64,000 nucleotides of DNA from a marine gamma proteobacterium HTCC2143 (GCA_000169075.1 AAVT01000007.1:62001-126000), one strand, 5' to 3'. Shown: positions 21,028 through 31,010, counted from the stretch's first letter. Made by a program: numbers and translations. The notes: generated by a model from the letters alone, not told the origin.

Positions 21028-23067
21028 GTGTTTAGCAAAATTCTTATCGCAAATCGCGGTGAAATCGCCTGTCGCGTGATTAAAACTGCCCGTAAAATGG
21101 GCATACTAACGGTCGCCGTTTATTCCGATGCAGACCGCGATGCACTGCATGTTTCGATGGCTGATGAGGCTGTACACATTGGCGCGTCCCCCTCACGCGA
21201 ATCTTATTTGCACATACCGAAAGTCATTGAAGCCGCCCTGCAAACCGGCGCTGAAGCTATTCATCCCGGATACGGATTTCTCAGTGAAAATGCAGCCTTC
21301 TGCCGAGCCTGCGAAGACAATAAGCTGACGTTTATCGGCCCTCCAATCGCAGCAATCGAGGCGATGGGATCAAAGTCTGCGGCTAAAACCATCATGGGAA
21401 AAGCCAATGTTCCCCTGGTTCCTGGTTATCATGGCACCGACCAAAATACTGAAATATTAAAGCAGCACGCCGACGCAATGGGCTATCCCGTGTTATTGAA
21501 AGCCGCGGCCGGTGGTGGTGGCAAAGGTATGCGCCAGGTCTGGTCTGCAGAAGCGTTTGACGACGCACTGATTGCCGCTAAGCGGGAGTCAATCAATGCG
21601 TTTAACGATGATATTATGTTGATTGAAAAATACCTGATAGCACCTCGACACGTTGAAATTCAAGTCTTTTGTGACAATCACGATAACGCTGTCTATCTCG
21701 CGGAAAGAGATTGTTCAATACAGCGTCGACATCAAAAAGTTATTGAGGAAGCGCCCGCCCCAGGTGTATCTGCCTCGCTGCGCCAGAAGATGGGAGAAAC
21801 CGCCATCAAAGCGGCACAAGCCATTGACTATCGAGGCGCAGGAACCGTCGAATTCTTGCTCGATAGTGACGGCTCGTTCTATTTTATGGAAATGAATACC
21901 CGCTTACAGGTGGAACACCCGGTCACGGAAATGATCACCGGTCAGGATCTGGTTGAATGGCAACTTCGAGTCGCCGCCAATGAGCTGCTGCCGCTGACCC
22001 AATCAGACATAAAAATCGATGGCCATGCTTTTGAAGCCCGCATCTACGCGGAGGATCCCGCCAATGATTTTTTACCCGTCACGGGAATACTTTCCCACTT
22101 GCAGATCCCTTTGGAAAATCGGCATGTAAGGGTCGATTCCGGAGTGCGACAAGGCAACGAAGTCAGCGTTTATTACGATCCGATGATTGCCAAATTGATA
22201 GTCTGGGATGAAGACAGAGATAAGGCCTTAGGTCGACTCTGCAAAGCCTTGTCGGAATACCGTATCAGTGGCATGACCACTAACATTGAATTTCTTTATA
22301 ACCTTAGCAGTAGCGCTCCTTTTGCAGCAGCAGAACTGGACACGGGGTTTATCGAAAAACATCATGACAAAATTTTTCATTCACGGGAAAAAGATGTCAA
22401 ACAACAGCTACCCATAGCTGCACTCTGGCTTGTCTTACAACAACAACAGACTGCCGAATATAACTCAGCCCATTCAGTAGATACGTCTTCACCCTGGCAC
22501 TTAACCTCTTCCTGGCGCATCAACGAAGCTCACAATCAACACTTTTCTATTGACCTGCAAGACCAGGTCTTCGATGTCCAAATAGAAAAAATCAGTAATA
22601 ATCGCTATCAAAAGTCAGCTACTGGACCTAACAACAGCCACTACCGAATCTGTTATGGCGAAACTGTTGTCGAGGCCAGCGGTTATATTATCGGCGACCA
22701 ACTTCACAGTGAGGTTAAGGGTTATCGGTCACAAGCTTCAGTCTCTGAACACGATGGCATGTATACACTCTTCACGCTGGCGTGTGCCGTTCAGTTCACT
22801 GTTATAAAACCTGATCTGGGGGACACCACTATCGGCGCCGATGCTAACGCTCTTGTCGCTCCCATGAACGGAACTATCATCGAATTACTGGTCAAACCGG
22901 GTGATGTTGTAGAACAAGGACAGGCTCTCATTGTTATGGAAGCAATGAAAATGGAACACACCATACGCGCACCTATCAAGGGATCAGTGTCCGAATTTTA
23001 CTACCAACCCGGAGATCTGGTGGATGGTGGTGTTGATCTACTGGCGTTTGAGGGAGAACAACTGTGA
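21028..23067 (+). CDS. liuD: methylcrotonyl-CoA carboxylase alpha (biotin-carrying) subunit
   Basis: LiuD carboxylates its own biotin with ATP and bicarbonate and hands the carboxyl to LiuB. The product has 679 residues. The biotin carboxylase domain covers about residues 1-450 (ILIANRGEIACRVI, GGGGKGMRQV, RDCSIQRRHQKVIEEAPAP, FMEMNTRLQVEHPVTE). A linker domain follows, then a C-terminal biotinyl domain with AMKM and the biotin Lys at about 641. The GTG at 21028 is chosen because GGGAG lies seven bases upstream and MFSKILIANRGEIA is the family N-terminus. It overlaps liuE by four bases. Confidence 0.95.
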   Translation: MFSKILIANRGEIACRVIKTARKMGILTVAVYSDADRDALHVSMADEAVHIGASPSRESYLHIPKVIEAALQTGAEAIHPGYGFLSENAAFCRACEDNKLTFIGPPIAAIEAMGSKSAAKTIMGKANVPLVPGYHGTDQNTEILKQHADAMGYPVLLKAAAGGGGKGMRQVWSAEAFDDALIAAKRESINAFNDDIMLIEKYLIAPRHVEIQVFCDNHDNAVYLAERDCSIQRRHQKVIEEAPAPGVSASLRQKMGETAIKAAQAIDYRGAGTVEFLLDSDGSFYFMEMNTRLQVEHPVTEMITGQDLVEWQLRVAANELLPLTQSDIKIDGHAFEARIYAEDPANDFLPVTGILSHLQIPLENRHVRVDSGVRQGNEVSVYYDPMIAKLIVWDEDRDKALGRLCKALSEYRISGMTTNIEFLYNLSSSAPFAAAELDTGFIEKHHDKIFHSREKDVKQQLPIAALWLVLQQQQTAEYNSAHSVDTSSPWHLTSSWRINEAHNQHFSIDLQDQVFDVQIEKISNNRYQKSATGPNNSHYRICYGETVVEASGYIIGDQLHSEVKGYRSQASVSEHDGMYTLFTLACAVQFTVIKPDLGDTTIGADANALVAPMNGTIIELLVKPGDVVEQGQALIVMEAMKMEHTIRAPIKGSVSEFYYQPGDLVDGGVDLLAFEGEQL

Positions 23068-23969
23068 ACCTACCTAACTCGGTACGCATTGTTGAAGTGG
23101 GTCCAAGAGATGGCCTGCAGAACGAAAAGCAAGCGATAGAAACCACCACCAAAATCGAGCTTATTGAACGATTAACTGACGCCGGCTTACGCTACATTGA
23201 GGCTGGCAGTTTCGTCAATCCTGCGCTAATCCCGCAAATGGCGAGCAGTGAAGACGTGTTCAATAAACTCTCTCGCACGCCAGGGGTCACCTATGCCGCC
23301 CTGACCCCTAACATCAAGGGCTTTGAGCGGGCCCTGGCGGCAAAGGCTAATGAAGTTGCCATTTTTGCCGCTGCATCAGAGGCCTTTAGCCATAAGAATA
23401 TTAACTGTTCAATCGACGAAAGCCTTGCGCGATTCATTCCTGTGATGGAAGCTGCAAAGGCACATGATATTCCCGTGCGGGGCTATGTTTCCTGTGTCGT
23501 TGGTTGCCCCTATGAAGGCGAAGTCGATCCCGAAATCGTCCGCCATATTTCAGCTCAGCTGATTAGCATGGGCTGTTATGAAATATCTCTGGGAGATACC
23601 ATTGGCGTGGGCACCGCGGGAAGTGTACGCAAATTGATAGAGACTGTGACAAAAGACATACCCGTCGAGCGCCTTGCGGTGCACTGCCACGACACTTACG
23701 GGCAGGCGTTAACCAATATATATGCGGCACTTCAGTTGGGTGTTCAGGTGATCGATAGTTCCGTCGCCGGACTGGGAGGCTGCCCCTTCGCAAAGGGCGC
23801 AACGGGCAACGTTGCCACTGAAGACGTTGTCTATTTACTCCACGGACTGGGCATTGAAACCGGTATCGACATGGATCGACTCATTGCTGCAGGTAATTTT
23901 ATTTCAGCGGCGCTGGGACGAAACAATCAATCGCGAGCAGCCTCGGCCATTACTAAAAAAACTCAATAA
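23064..23969 (+). CDS. liuE: hydroxymethylglutaryl-CoA lyase
   Basis: LiuE cleaves HMG-CoA to acetoacetate and acetyl-CoA, the last step of leucine breakdown. The protein has 301 residues with a TIM barrel. Metal and catalytic motifs are VEVGPRDGLQNE near the N-terminus, the CHDTYGQAL metal-binding segment, and the signature GLGGCPFAKGATGNVATED with the catalytic Cys. It starts with GTG overlapping the liuD stop, so translation is probably coupled. It ends 71 bases before the convergent ampE. A short CAACATGTTG palindrome lies in that gap but is not a clear terminator. Confidence 0.95.
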   Translation: MNLPNSVRIVEVGPRDGLQNEKQAIETTTKIELIERLTDAGLRYIEAGSFVNPALIPQMASSEDVFNKLSRTPGVTYAALTPNIKGFERALAAKANEVAIFAAASEAFSHKNINCSIDESLARFIPVMEAAKAHDIPVRGYVSCVVGCPYEGEVDPEIVRHISAQLISMGCYEISLGDTIGVGTAGSVRKLIETVTKDIPVERLAVHCHDTYGQALTNIYAALQLGVQVIDSSVAGLGGCPFAKGATGNVATEDVVYLLHGLGIETGIDMDRLIAAGNFISAALGRNNQSRAASAITKKTQ

Positions 23970-24040
23970 TTTCACCTCAACATGTTGATTGTCTTTCGAG
24001 AAGAAGACCTGTTGTTAACGAGTAAACTTTATCCCGTCAA

Positions 24041-24916
24041 TCATCCACCGACTAGGGTTAAAACAGCGATAACAATCAGCCAACACATTGCGCTTCGCGA
24101 CATGAGTGATTTCAGCGCCAATATTTGCTCCCGGCCATGGTGAATAATTTTTTCACTATGGTCGCGATCACCTTCATTCAGTGGCTTTTCAGCCCCGTCT
24201 AATGCCGCCATTGCACAACTGTTTATCAGCTTAGAGGCTGACTGGTCACTCCAGATTTCACCCCAACTGTGACTGAAACCATTGACGAAGTTGCCGGTCA
24301 ACGTGAATGACAATACCAATAATCGTGACGGCAGCCAGTCCAGATAGTGAATAACCCGAACAGCCAATGCTCGGTCATCAGATTCAAGAACGTCACTCCG
24401 AGCCGACAAAAAAGCAACTCGGTAGCCGACGGCTCCTACGGGGCCCAACACCAAAAACCAAAAAATCACCGCAAACCAGCGTTCAAAACCGTAATACAAA
24501 AAAGCAGTTTTTACCGCTTGGTGTAACGACAGACTGTCAGTCACCGTATCCGTTGGCTGAAAACCTTGTATCTGTAAGGCATTTTCATAGGCACTTTCAA
24601 AATTGCCTTGATTCCAAGAGTTAAGGTATCGGTACAAGTCCTCGCCATAATCACCGCGCCCGAGGCTAAACAATAATGTTATTACATAAATGATGAGCAT
24701 CAACAGACCCAGCAGCATCGAATCGACTAGCGCCAAAACAATGAGAATGGTCAATGACGGTACAGCAATTAGGAAACCTAACCTCATCGCCGACGAGGTG
24801 AACATATCTGTGCTCTTGCGCGAAAGCCTCTCTATCCAGTTATCGTGTTGCAAGGCACCCGCTGAATCCCAAAGCTGGGAAAGGCAATACACAATGACAA
24901 TCGCTAAAAATTCCAT
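24041..24916 (-). CDS. ampE: AmpE-like inner-membrane protein
   Basis: AmpE is a polytopic inner-membrane protein encoded with ampD; its biochemical role remains unclear. The protein has 291 residues with about four hydrophobic segments: near residues 1-14, 45-85, 135-165 and at the C-terminus. It has the family N-terminus LAIVIVYCLSQLWDSAGALQ and the segment LSLHQAVKTAFLYYGFERWFAVIFWF. It lies 43 bases behind ampD. No AmpC or AmpR gene is nearby. Confidence 0.88.
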   Translation of the reverse strand: MEFLAIVIVYCLSQLWDSAGALQHDNWIERLSRKSTDMFTSSAMRLGFLIAVPSLTILIVLALVDSMLLGLLMLIIYVITLLFSLGRGDYGEDLYRYLNSWNQGNFESAYENALQIQGFQPTDTVTDSLSLHQAVKTAFLYYGFERWFAVIFWFLVLGPVGAVGYRVAFLSARSDVLESDDRALAVRVIHYLDWLPSRLLVLSFTLTGNFVNGFSHSWGEIWSDQSASKLINSCAMAALDGAEKPLNEGDRDHSEKIIHHGREQILALKSLMSRSAMCWLIVIAVLTLVGG

Positions 24917-24959
24917 GAGTTTTATTCGTCAGTTACAGTGTTACAAGGCAGGTGGACTG

Positions 24960-25523
24960 TCATTTTAGCAGGCGACGATAATAATCCCAATCAAAAGCCT
25001 CACCAGGGTCAGTTTTTCTCTCTGGGGCTATATCACAATGACCGACAATTCTGCCGACATCGATCAACGGATAAACCGCCATAATTGCAGAGGACACTGT
25101 CGCCAGTGATTGGTATTGGTTTTCGGTATAGGGACATACATCAGTACCTTCTAGCTCTATTCCAATACTAAAATCATTACACTGTGAACAACCATCAAAC
25201 GCCGACACGCCGGCGTGCCACGCGCGCAAATTTAGCGGAACAAACTGGGTAACAGACCCTTCTCGATCAATAAAAAGATGTGATGATACCGCCATCCCTT
25301 GCAGGTCTTTAAAATCAGCCCGCGCGTCGCAATCCAAGCAATTAGTGAACAATTGTTCAACAAACTTACCGCCAAACTCACCGGCCGGCAGGCTGATGTT
25401 ATGAATGACCAGCAGACTTACTTCAGCGTGATTTGGACGGAGGTTAAAGTTTGGCGAGGGGACCTTACGAATAGGGGCCCTACAGAGGCTATCCAGCCAT
25501 ACGTCAGTTGTTATTGGGTTCAA
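24960..25523 (-). CDS. ampD: 1,6-anhydro-N-acetylmuramyl-L-alanine amidase AmpD
   Basis: AmpD is the cytoplasmic zinc amidase that trims anhydromuropeptides during cell-wall recycling and so keeps beta-lactamase induction low. The protein has 187 residues. Zinc ligands are visible as His41 (LVIHNIS), His162 (VGHCDIAP) and Asp172 (KTDPG), with Glu123 (GIELEG) and Lys170 at the catalytic positions. The start is a TTG with GGGAG five bases upstream. It is linked to ampE, and nadC lies beyond the DUF1631 gene, the same set as around P. aeruginosa ampD. Confidence 0.95.
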   Translation of the reverse strand: MNPITTDVWLDSLCRAPIRKVPSPNFNLRPNHAEVSLLVIHNISLPAGEFGGKFVEQLFTNCLDCDARADFKDLQGMAVSSHLFIDREGSVTQFVPLNLRAWHAGVSAFDGCSQCNDFSIGIELEGTDVCPYTENQYQSLATVSSAIMAVYPLIDVGRIVGHCDIAPERKTDPGEAFDWDYYRRLLK

Positions 25524-25667
25524 AGCTACTCCCGCCTGTTTCTCTTAAGTGACAAGAATAGTATAAGCGGGCTATGAGGTACAATTAGACGACTTTGCAG
25601 CATCTAGAATCGGACCGCAACACAGTACTCAATGCTCCAAATGATAGCGGCTATGGCTTTGCAGCGG

Positions 25668-28163
25668 CTATGCCGTTGTTGTTTTCATATCGCGAAGGCT
25701 GCCAATTACAGACTCGAGGGCACGGTCGAAGAGCTGACCATCATCCAAGGTACCCACCTGCCCCCGTTGAATCGCTTGTGCCAATGTAAGTCGCGTGTAT
25801 TCAGCGACTTTCATGCCAGACCGATTAACAAAGATATACTTGCCAGTGGCTCGTATAACAGCAGCCAATCGACAGCGGAATTTTTTCTTATTATCTTGGT
25901 GCAGTTCAATCCAGTGTCCAACGACCATGCTGTCGACTATTACCAAACTGGGGTCGTTGTCCGGCAAATCGACGTTCCCACCCGCGGGCTCTTCAGCCGC
26001 TCCGTCAACAACCAATTTCTCCACCACTTGACGGGCTAGCGGGCTGTTCTCAGCGGGTAAATCAACGGCCAACTCATCTAGCGCTCCAGTATCAATCCTC
26101 TGTGCGGCTTCACTATCACCCGCCATCAGATCGCCGAGCGCATCAAATGCGGCCAATTGCTCATCAAGCTCAGCGTCTAGCTCTTCTAGTGAAACATCAC
26201 TACCCCCATGACCTTCCAGAAGCTGGTCTAAGGTTTTTTCGATGACGCTAGTTTCTCGGGCAATACTCCGTTGGTTTTTGTTCTGCTCAGTACTGACTGT
26301 CGACGCCGTCATATCCAGCTTGACGGTATTCAGTGCTTGCAGCTGACTGAGATGAACAACCTCTAGGTCCGTGAATAATTGGTTCATCTCAAAGGGGTTA
26401 TAACCAATTTTAGTTAAACCTGCTCGCACATTTTTCAACAGCGGTGGCACCATCGTTACTAAGCGATGTCGAGAATCAGCGCTGTCCATAGGCTGCACGC
26501 TCCACAATAAATCATCGACAACGTTTAGACCCTCTTGCCAGTTTTCAGCCTGGTCACCCTCCTTCAAATAAATAAGAAATAGAACATTGCTCCAGGCTTG
26601 CTCCAATAAAGAGATTACAACCTTGGGAAGTGAAAGGCCGGCTACACGCTCATTTAATGCTGTTTGTACCGCTGTTCGAGCTTGTTCGCTTTTAGCCTTA
26701 CCATCCTCAGCGTTAATCGTGCGCTGCTCGACTAACCCGATACGACGCTTGTCCATATCAAGAAACGCCACAAAATCCGTCAAAACATCCTGAAAAAGAC
26801 GGCTATCCCCATCAAATTCACGCTGGATTCTGGTTACTATCGACGAGACTTTTGCATAGAGCGGGTCTCGGTCTACAATGCCAATGGCGACCCAGCCGAG
26901 ACTGGCGCTGGCAATCTCATTTAATAGACGCCGTGCTGGATGCCCGCCTTTGGTAAAGAATGAGCTATCAATCATAGCCGCTTTAATAAAAGGGATTTGT
27001 AGCCGAGCAATAAGCGCTTTCATTGGTGCGGCTAAATTGCGGTCATCGAGAATAAATTGGAATAACATCGCTACAAGATTTAGCGCATCACTCTCTACCT
27101 GTCCAATGCTCATCGGTTTAGAGGGCAACTTCGCACTCAGCAAGTTACTCAGGGACTGTTGAATATCTAGCTGCTGAGGACCAACACCTTGCAGAGCTGC
27201 CTGCAGCTGCTGGTCTAATTGAGGTGCTAATGACAGCTGCACCGACTGCAACAAGGTCATTAACGTATCTCGCGGAATCTGTGGCGCTTGACCGACAGCA
27301 ACCAAACCACTGGTCTCTATCCCCGCAGTATGCTGAGGCAGGCCATGTAACAGGGTTTGTAACTGCGCGAACACATCCACTGTACCGCTTGCCGCTGGCG
27401 GCTGTTGAATATTAGAATCCGCCCGTGCCGCCGTCGTCCGGCCCTTTGCTAATCCGGGTAATATGCCGTTATTGACAAGCACCTCATTACACGCGGCATA
27501 AACGTCACCCAGGCCATTCATCACATAGCGATCAAACAACTTGAACAGCACTAATTTTGCCCTGATATCCATGTCCAATGTTTTGCAGACGCCAACAAAC
27601 GATTGACAAACACTGGTTGGTCCAAAAGGATTTGTTTTATCGGTAACTTCCAACGGGTGGACCAAGGTGTCAATCCGAGTGGTCAACTGTGACAGTGAGT
27701 CGGTAAATTCGCCCTCTGCCTTGATGATCATCGTATCGGCGGCAACCAACTCCTCCAATTCTTCATTGGCGATTAGCGACAAACTATCGACTGCGAGCCG
27801 CGGGTCATCCGCTGATGATTTAGCCCGGGGAGCATCATCAGTCAGCAGCAGCCGAAACCGATTATCCAATTCCTGACCAAAACACAGTTCCATACCGCGA
27901 CGCTTAATTCTCACTTCTCGCATCGACTCAAAAAACATGTTTTGTTCAGCGTTATGCTCGGCTCTGTCAGCCAATTCAAAAAGAGCGTCGTCTATATTGT
28001 CGAACAACGCTTGTAACAGCGGTCGCAGCGCCTGTTTTCCCTTATCTTTAGTCTCGACAAACGCAGCAGGCATCCGAGTCAACGACTGTAATTCATCCGT
28101 CACCTGACCCGGCGCAGTCAAATGGCTATTGAGTTGGACAACTTTGGTAGTATTTTCAGACAT
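25668..28163 (-). CDS. DUF1631 family protein of unknown function
   Basis: This 831-residue cytoplasmic-looking protein has no signal peptide or membrane helix. The N-terminal half has helical, leucine-rich segments (LFDNIDDALFELADRAEHN, LFKLFDRYVMNGLGDVYAACNEVL). The middle has HPARRLLNEIASASLGW, which I take as a DUF1631 hallmark. The C-terminal part after an acidic stretch (about 630-740) looks like a small PilZ/SH3-like beta domain (VVGHWIELHQDNKKKFRCRLAAVI, KYIFVNRSGMKVAEYTRLTLA). The ATG at 28163 has AGGTG seven bases upstream. An upstream in-frame ATG was rejected. Function is unknown. The same kind of gene lies between ampD and nadC in Pseudomonas. Confidence 0.85.
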   Translation of the reverse strand: MSENTTKVVQLNSHLTAPGQVTDELQSLTRMPAAFVETKDKGKQALRPLLQALFDNIDDALFELADRAEHNAEQNMFFESMREVRIKRRGMELCFGQELDNRFRLLLTDDAPRAKSSADDPRLAVDSLSLIANEELEELVAADTMIIKAEGEFTDSLSQLTTRIDTLVHPLEVTDKTNPFGPTSVCQSFVGVCKTLDMDIRAKLVLFKLFDRYVMNGLGDVYAACNEVLVNNGILPGLAKGRTTAARADSNIQQPPAASGTVDVFAQLQTLLHGLPQHTAGIETSGLVAVGQAPQIPRDTLMTLLQSVQLSLAPQLDQQLQAALQGVGPQQLDIQQSLSNLLSAKLPSKPMSIGQVESDALNLVAMLFQFILDDRNLAAPMKALIARLQIPFIKAAMIDSSFFTKGGHPARRLLNEIASASLGWVAIGIVDRDPLYAKVSSIVTRIQREFDGDSRLFQDVLTDFVAFLDMDKRRIGLVEQRTINAEDGKAKSEQARTAVQTALNERVAGLSLPKVVISLLEQAWSNVLFLIYLKEGDQAENWQEGLNVVDDLLWSVQPMDSADSRHRLVTMVPPLLKNVRAGLTKIGYNPFEMNQLFTDLEVVHLSQLQALNTVKLDMTASTVSTEQNKNQRSIARETSVIEKTLDQLLEGHGGSDVSLEELDAELDEQLAAFDALGDLMAGDSEAAQRIDTGALDELAVDLPAENSPLARQVVEKLVVDGAAEEPAGGNVDLPDNDPSLVIVDSMVVGHWIELHQDNKKKFRCRLAAVIRATGKYIFVNRSGMKVAEYTRLTLAQAIQRGQVGTLDDGQLFDRALESVIGSLRDMKTTTA

Positions 28164-28296
28164 TACATGCACCTGAGGGTCAGCATTTCTCCACTGACAA
28201 TAACTTGGGTCTACAGAGCACATCCCTGTGACCAGCCGCAGTGGAAAATCCACTACTCATGACGGCATAGTATCGCATCCCCATGCAGTTGAAAGC

Positions 28297-28325
28297 GGTG
28301 AGATCACCAGATCGAGACATCGATC
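28297..28325. repeat. two tandem inverted repeats between the DUF1631 gene and nadC
   Basis: GGTGA-GA-TCACC (28297-28308) is followed one base later by GATCGA-N4-TCGATC (28310-28325). Both are perfect and together lie about 130 bases before nadC and about 135 bases before the divergent DUF1631 gene. They look like protein-binding sites or short hairpins. No regulator is assigned. Confidence 0.45.
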
Positions 28326-28456
28326 ACACGGTTTAAGTGACGTAGATCCAACACCTGACCAATCATCATCAATAGGAATCGGTATTTTCAACGGCACAAG
28401 CCGTGGAAAACTGCTAACATTCAAAAATCCCAATTACCCAATTAAATCTAATTCCA

Positions 28457-29311
28457 ATGACCCAATATTACAATCTACCCGAATACGCAGCAAAAGATCT
28501 TGTGACGACCGTTGAGCGGGCATTAGCCGAAGACATTGGATCAGGGGATATTACTGCCCAACTCATTCCTGCCAGTCAAATCGCCGACGCAACAGTCATT
28601 ACGCGCGAGAGCGCTATCGTTTGCGGTCAGGCCTGGGTAGACGAAGTATTTCGCCAAGTTGACCCAACCGTTGTTGTTAATTGGAAAACCATGGATGGGG
28701 AACACGTATCACCCAATCAAGTCTTATTTGAACTGTCCGGCCCAGCTCGTAGCCTGCTAACCGGTGAGCGCGCCGCGCTAAACTTTTTACAACTGCTCTC
28801 CGGAACCGCTACCCTCTGCCGTAGATACGCCGACATTGTCAAAAACACCAATGTCAGATTGCTGGACACCCGTAAAACAATCCCGGGGTTAAGAAACGCA
28901 CAAAAATACGCCGTAACCCAAGGCGGTTGCTTTAACCACAGGCTCGGCCTCTACGACGCCTTTTTAATTAAAGAAAATCATATCGCGGCCTGTGGCGGGA
29001 TTCGAAAAGCTATTACTACAGCCAAATTTCAATCCCCTGGCAAACCGGTAGAGGTAGAAGTGGAATCACTTACCGAACTTGAACTGGCACTCGATGCTGG
29101 CGCCGACATAGTGATGCTGGACAATTTCACCGAAGAGACCATGAAAACGGCAGTTGCTATTAACCAAGCTCGCGCTAAGCTTGAGGCTAGCGGCGGAATT
29201 ACTACAGAGACTTTGCTCGGCTATGCCCAAACCGGAGTCGATCATATTTCCATCGGTGCATTGACAAAAGATTGTGCAGCAGTCGACTTATCGATGCGGA
29301 TAGGTCACTAA
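28457..29311 (+). CDS. nadC: nicotinate-nucleotide pyrophosphorylase (quinolinate phosphoribosyltransferase)
   Basis: NadC converts quinolinate and PRPP to nicotinate mononucleotide in de novo NAD synthesis. The protein has 284 residues. It has [71 protein letters not shown] and [14 protein letters not shown], and ends in the [16 protein letters not shown] barrel segment. In Pseudomonas nadC is followed by pilA. Here about 11 kb of glycan genes intervene. Confidence 0.96.
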   Translation: MTQYYNLPEYAAKDLVTTVERALAEDIGSGDITAQLIPASQIADATVITRESAIVCGQAWVDEVFRQVDPTVVVNWKTMDGEHVSPNQVLFELSGPARSLLTGERAALNFLQLLSGTATLCRRYADIVKNTNVRLLDTRKTIPGLRNAQKYAVTQGGCFNHRLGLYDAFLIKENHIAACGGIRKAITTAKFQSPGKPVEVEVESLTELELALDAGADIVMLDNFTEETMKTAVAINQARAKLEASGGITTETLLGYAQTGVDHISIGALTKDCAAVDLSMRIGH

Positions 29312-29350
29312 GACAAGCCTCTGAGTTTAGGTATGTATAGTCTTCTTCTT

Positions 29351-29380
29351 TTTACCGGCGGACTGGACCAGCGATATATT
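29351..29380 (+). promoter_or_regulatory. candidate promoter of the wbp-like sugar operon
   Basis: TTTACC (29351-29356), an 18-base spacer and TATATT (29375-29380) lie about 90 bases before the first island gene. The match to sigma-70 is moderate, and no other candidate stands out in the 158-base gap after nadC. Confidence 0.3.
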
Positions 29381-29469
29381 GGGATCGATGATCGGCCAGA
29401 CATTCGACATTTCTGCTCTCCTGGCAGCCGAAATATCATTCGAAATGGACGCGCAGTAACACATGAATC

Positions 29470-30432
29470 ATGACGAAATATAGAAGCACTTTTGCGATGA
29501 TAGGCGCAGCAGGATATATTGCTCCTCGCCATATGAGAGCCATTAAGGAAACCGGCTGCAATCTTGTTGCTGCTTTGGATCCCAGTGATTCTGTGGGTAT
29601 TATTGACTCCTTCTTCCCGGATTGCCGTTACTTTAGGGAATACGAAAGATTTGACCGGCATATCGATAAAATCAGACGAAAATCTGCCGATGGTGCTATC
29701 GATTTTGTATCCATTTGCTCGCCGAATTATCTCCACGATGCACATGTAAGATTTGCGTTTAGATCCGGGGCCAATGCTATCTGCGAAAAGCCAATGGTAT
29801 TAAATCCCTGGAACCTAGATGGACTGCAAGAGATTGAGCAGACCACCGGACGCAAAGTATTCAATATCCTTCAGCTGAGACTTCATCCATCACTCATTAA
29901 AATAAAGAACCGTATCGACCAATCTGCTAGCAAGAAAAAGTATGAAGTTGATCTGACTTATGTCACGTCACGAGGCCAATGGTATCTTTCATCATGGAAA
30001 GGAGAGGAAGAAAAATCCGGCGGAATTGCAACCAATATCGGTGTTCATCTCTTTGATATGCTGGGCTGGTTGTTTGGCGACTTACAGCTCAACGAAGTTC
30101 ATCTCTACAACAAGCACAAAGCCTCGGGGTTTTTAGAGTATCAAAACGCACGCGTTCGCTGGTTTTTATCCATCGATGAAAAAGATCTGCCCCAGTCCGA
30201 ACGTGATCTCAACAAAAGAACATATAGGTCGATAACAATAGATCAGGAAGAAGTAGAGTTTTCCGATGGATTTACTGACCTTCATACTCAAAGTTACCAG
30301 CAAATTCTCGATGGTAACGGTTTCGGTTGTGAGGATGCCAGAGCTGCAATTACTACTGTCCACGACATCAGGAACGCAAAATTGAAAGCCCCCCCTTCCA
30401 CCCCCCACCCCTTTGCGTTGGTAAATCTATGA
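29470..30432 (+). CDS. wbpB: UDP-N-acetyl-2-amino-2-deoxyglucuronate dehydrogenase (WlbA/WbpB)
   Basis: This Gfo/Idh/MocA-family oxidoreductase oxidises the C3 hydroxyl of UDP-GlcNAcA, making the 3-keto sugar for WbpE. The protein has 320 residues. The N-terminal Rossmann segment is MIGAAGYIAPRHMRAIKETG, with VSICSPNYLH, the CEKP motif, and YEVDLTYVTSRGQWYLSSWKG. GFTDLHTQSYQQIL lies near the end. It is very close in pattern to WbpB of P. aeruginosa and WlbA of Bordetella. Its stop overlaps the start of the acetyltransferase gene (ATGA). Confidence 0.93.
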   Translation: MTKYRSTFAMIGAAGYIAPRHMRAIKETGCNLVAALDPSDSVGIIDSFFPDCRYFREYERFDRHIDKIRRKSADGAIDFVSICSPNYLHDAHVRFAFRSGANAICEKPMVLNPWNLDGLQEIEQTTGRKVFNILQLRLHPSLIKIKNRIDQSASKKKYEVDLTYVTSRGQWYLSSWKGEEEKSGGIATNIGVHLFDMLGWLFGDLQLNEVHLYNKHKASGFLEYQNARVRWFLSIDEKDLPQSERDLNKRTYRSITIDQEEVEFSDGFTDLHTQSYQQILDGNGFGCEDARAAITTVHDIRNAKLKAPPSTPHPFALVNL

Positions 30433-31010
30433 ACTCAGACCTCGTGCATAGAAGTGCATTTATCGATGCGGGAGTCTCTATTGGAGAGGGGACCAGAATC
30501 TGGCACTTTTCTCACGTATGTAAAGACAGCACCATCGGGGACAATTGTGTGCTGGGTCAAAACACCTATATAGGCCCAAATACAAAGATCGGTAATGGCG
30601 TTAAAATTCAAAACAACGTTTCTGTCTATGAAGGCGTGGAGTTAGAAGATGATGTTTTCTGCGGACCAGGTACGGTATTCACTAACGTTGTAAACCCCAG
30701 AGCATTTATCAACCGAACCGGTGAATTTCGCAAAACAACCATAGGTAAAGGTGCATCCCTGGGTGCAAACAGCACTATTCTCAGCGGTATCACCGTAGGC
30801 CGGTATGCACTGGTGGCAGCCGGCGCTACCGTCACAAAAAATGTCCCCGATTTTGCCCTTGTTATTGGAACCCCTGCAAGAATACAAGGCTGGGTGAGCA
30901 AATCGGGAATCAATCTGGGCATGCCCGCTAAAGGGGACGCAACCGCTATGTGTTCACTGACACAAGAACGCTACCGCCTAAAAAATGATCGCTGCGAACA
31001 GGAAGAATAA
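30429..31010 (+). CDS. wbpD: UDP-2-acetamido-3-amino-2,3-dideoxyglucuronate N-acetyltransferase (WlbB/WbpD)
   Basis: This left-handed beta-helix acetyltransferase acetylates the 3-amino group of the uronic acid nucleotide with acetyl-CoA. The protein has 193 residues. It has hexapeptide repeats (GEGTRIWHFSHV, IGDNCVLGQNTYIGPNTKIGNGVKIQNNVSVYEGV), VFTNVVNPRAFINR, and the coil-end segment GASLGANSTILSGITVGRYALVAAGATVTKNVP. It is translationally coupled to the dehydrogenase upstream and abuts the aminotransferase downstream. Confidence 0.92.
   Translation: MNSDLVHRSAFIDAGVSIGEGTRIWHFSHVCKDSTIGDNCVLGQNTYIGPNTKIGNGVKIQNNVSVYEGVELEDDVFCGPGTVFTNVVNPRAFINRTGEFRKTTIGKGASLGANSTILSGITVGRYALVAAGATVTKNVPDFALVIGTPARIQGWVSKSGINLGMPAKGDATAMCSLTQERYRLKNDRCEQEE

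Noticed and set aside
29308..29745. 145-codon frame on the minus strand over the start of the wbpB gene
   Set aside because: It overlaps a well-supported dehydrogenase and has no recognisable protein features.
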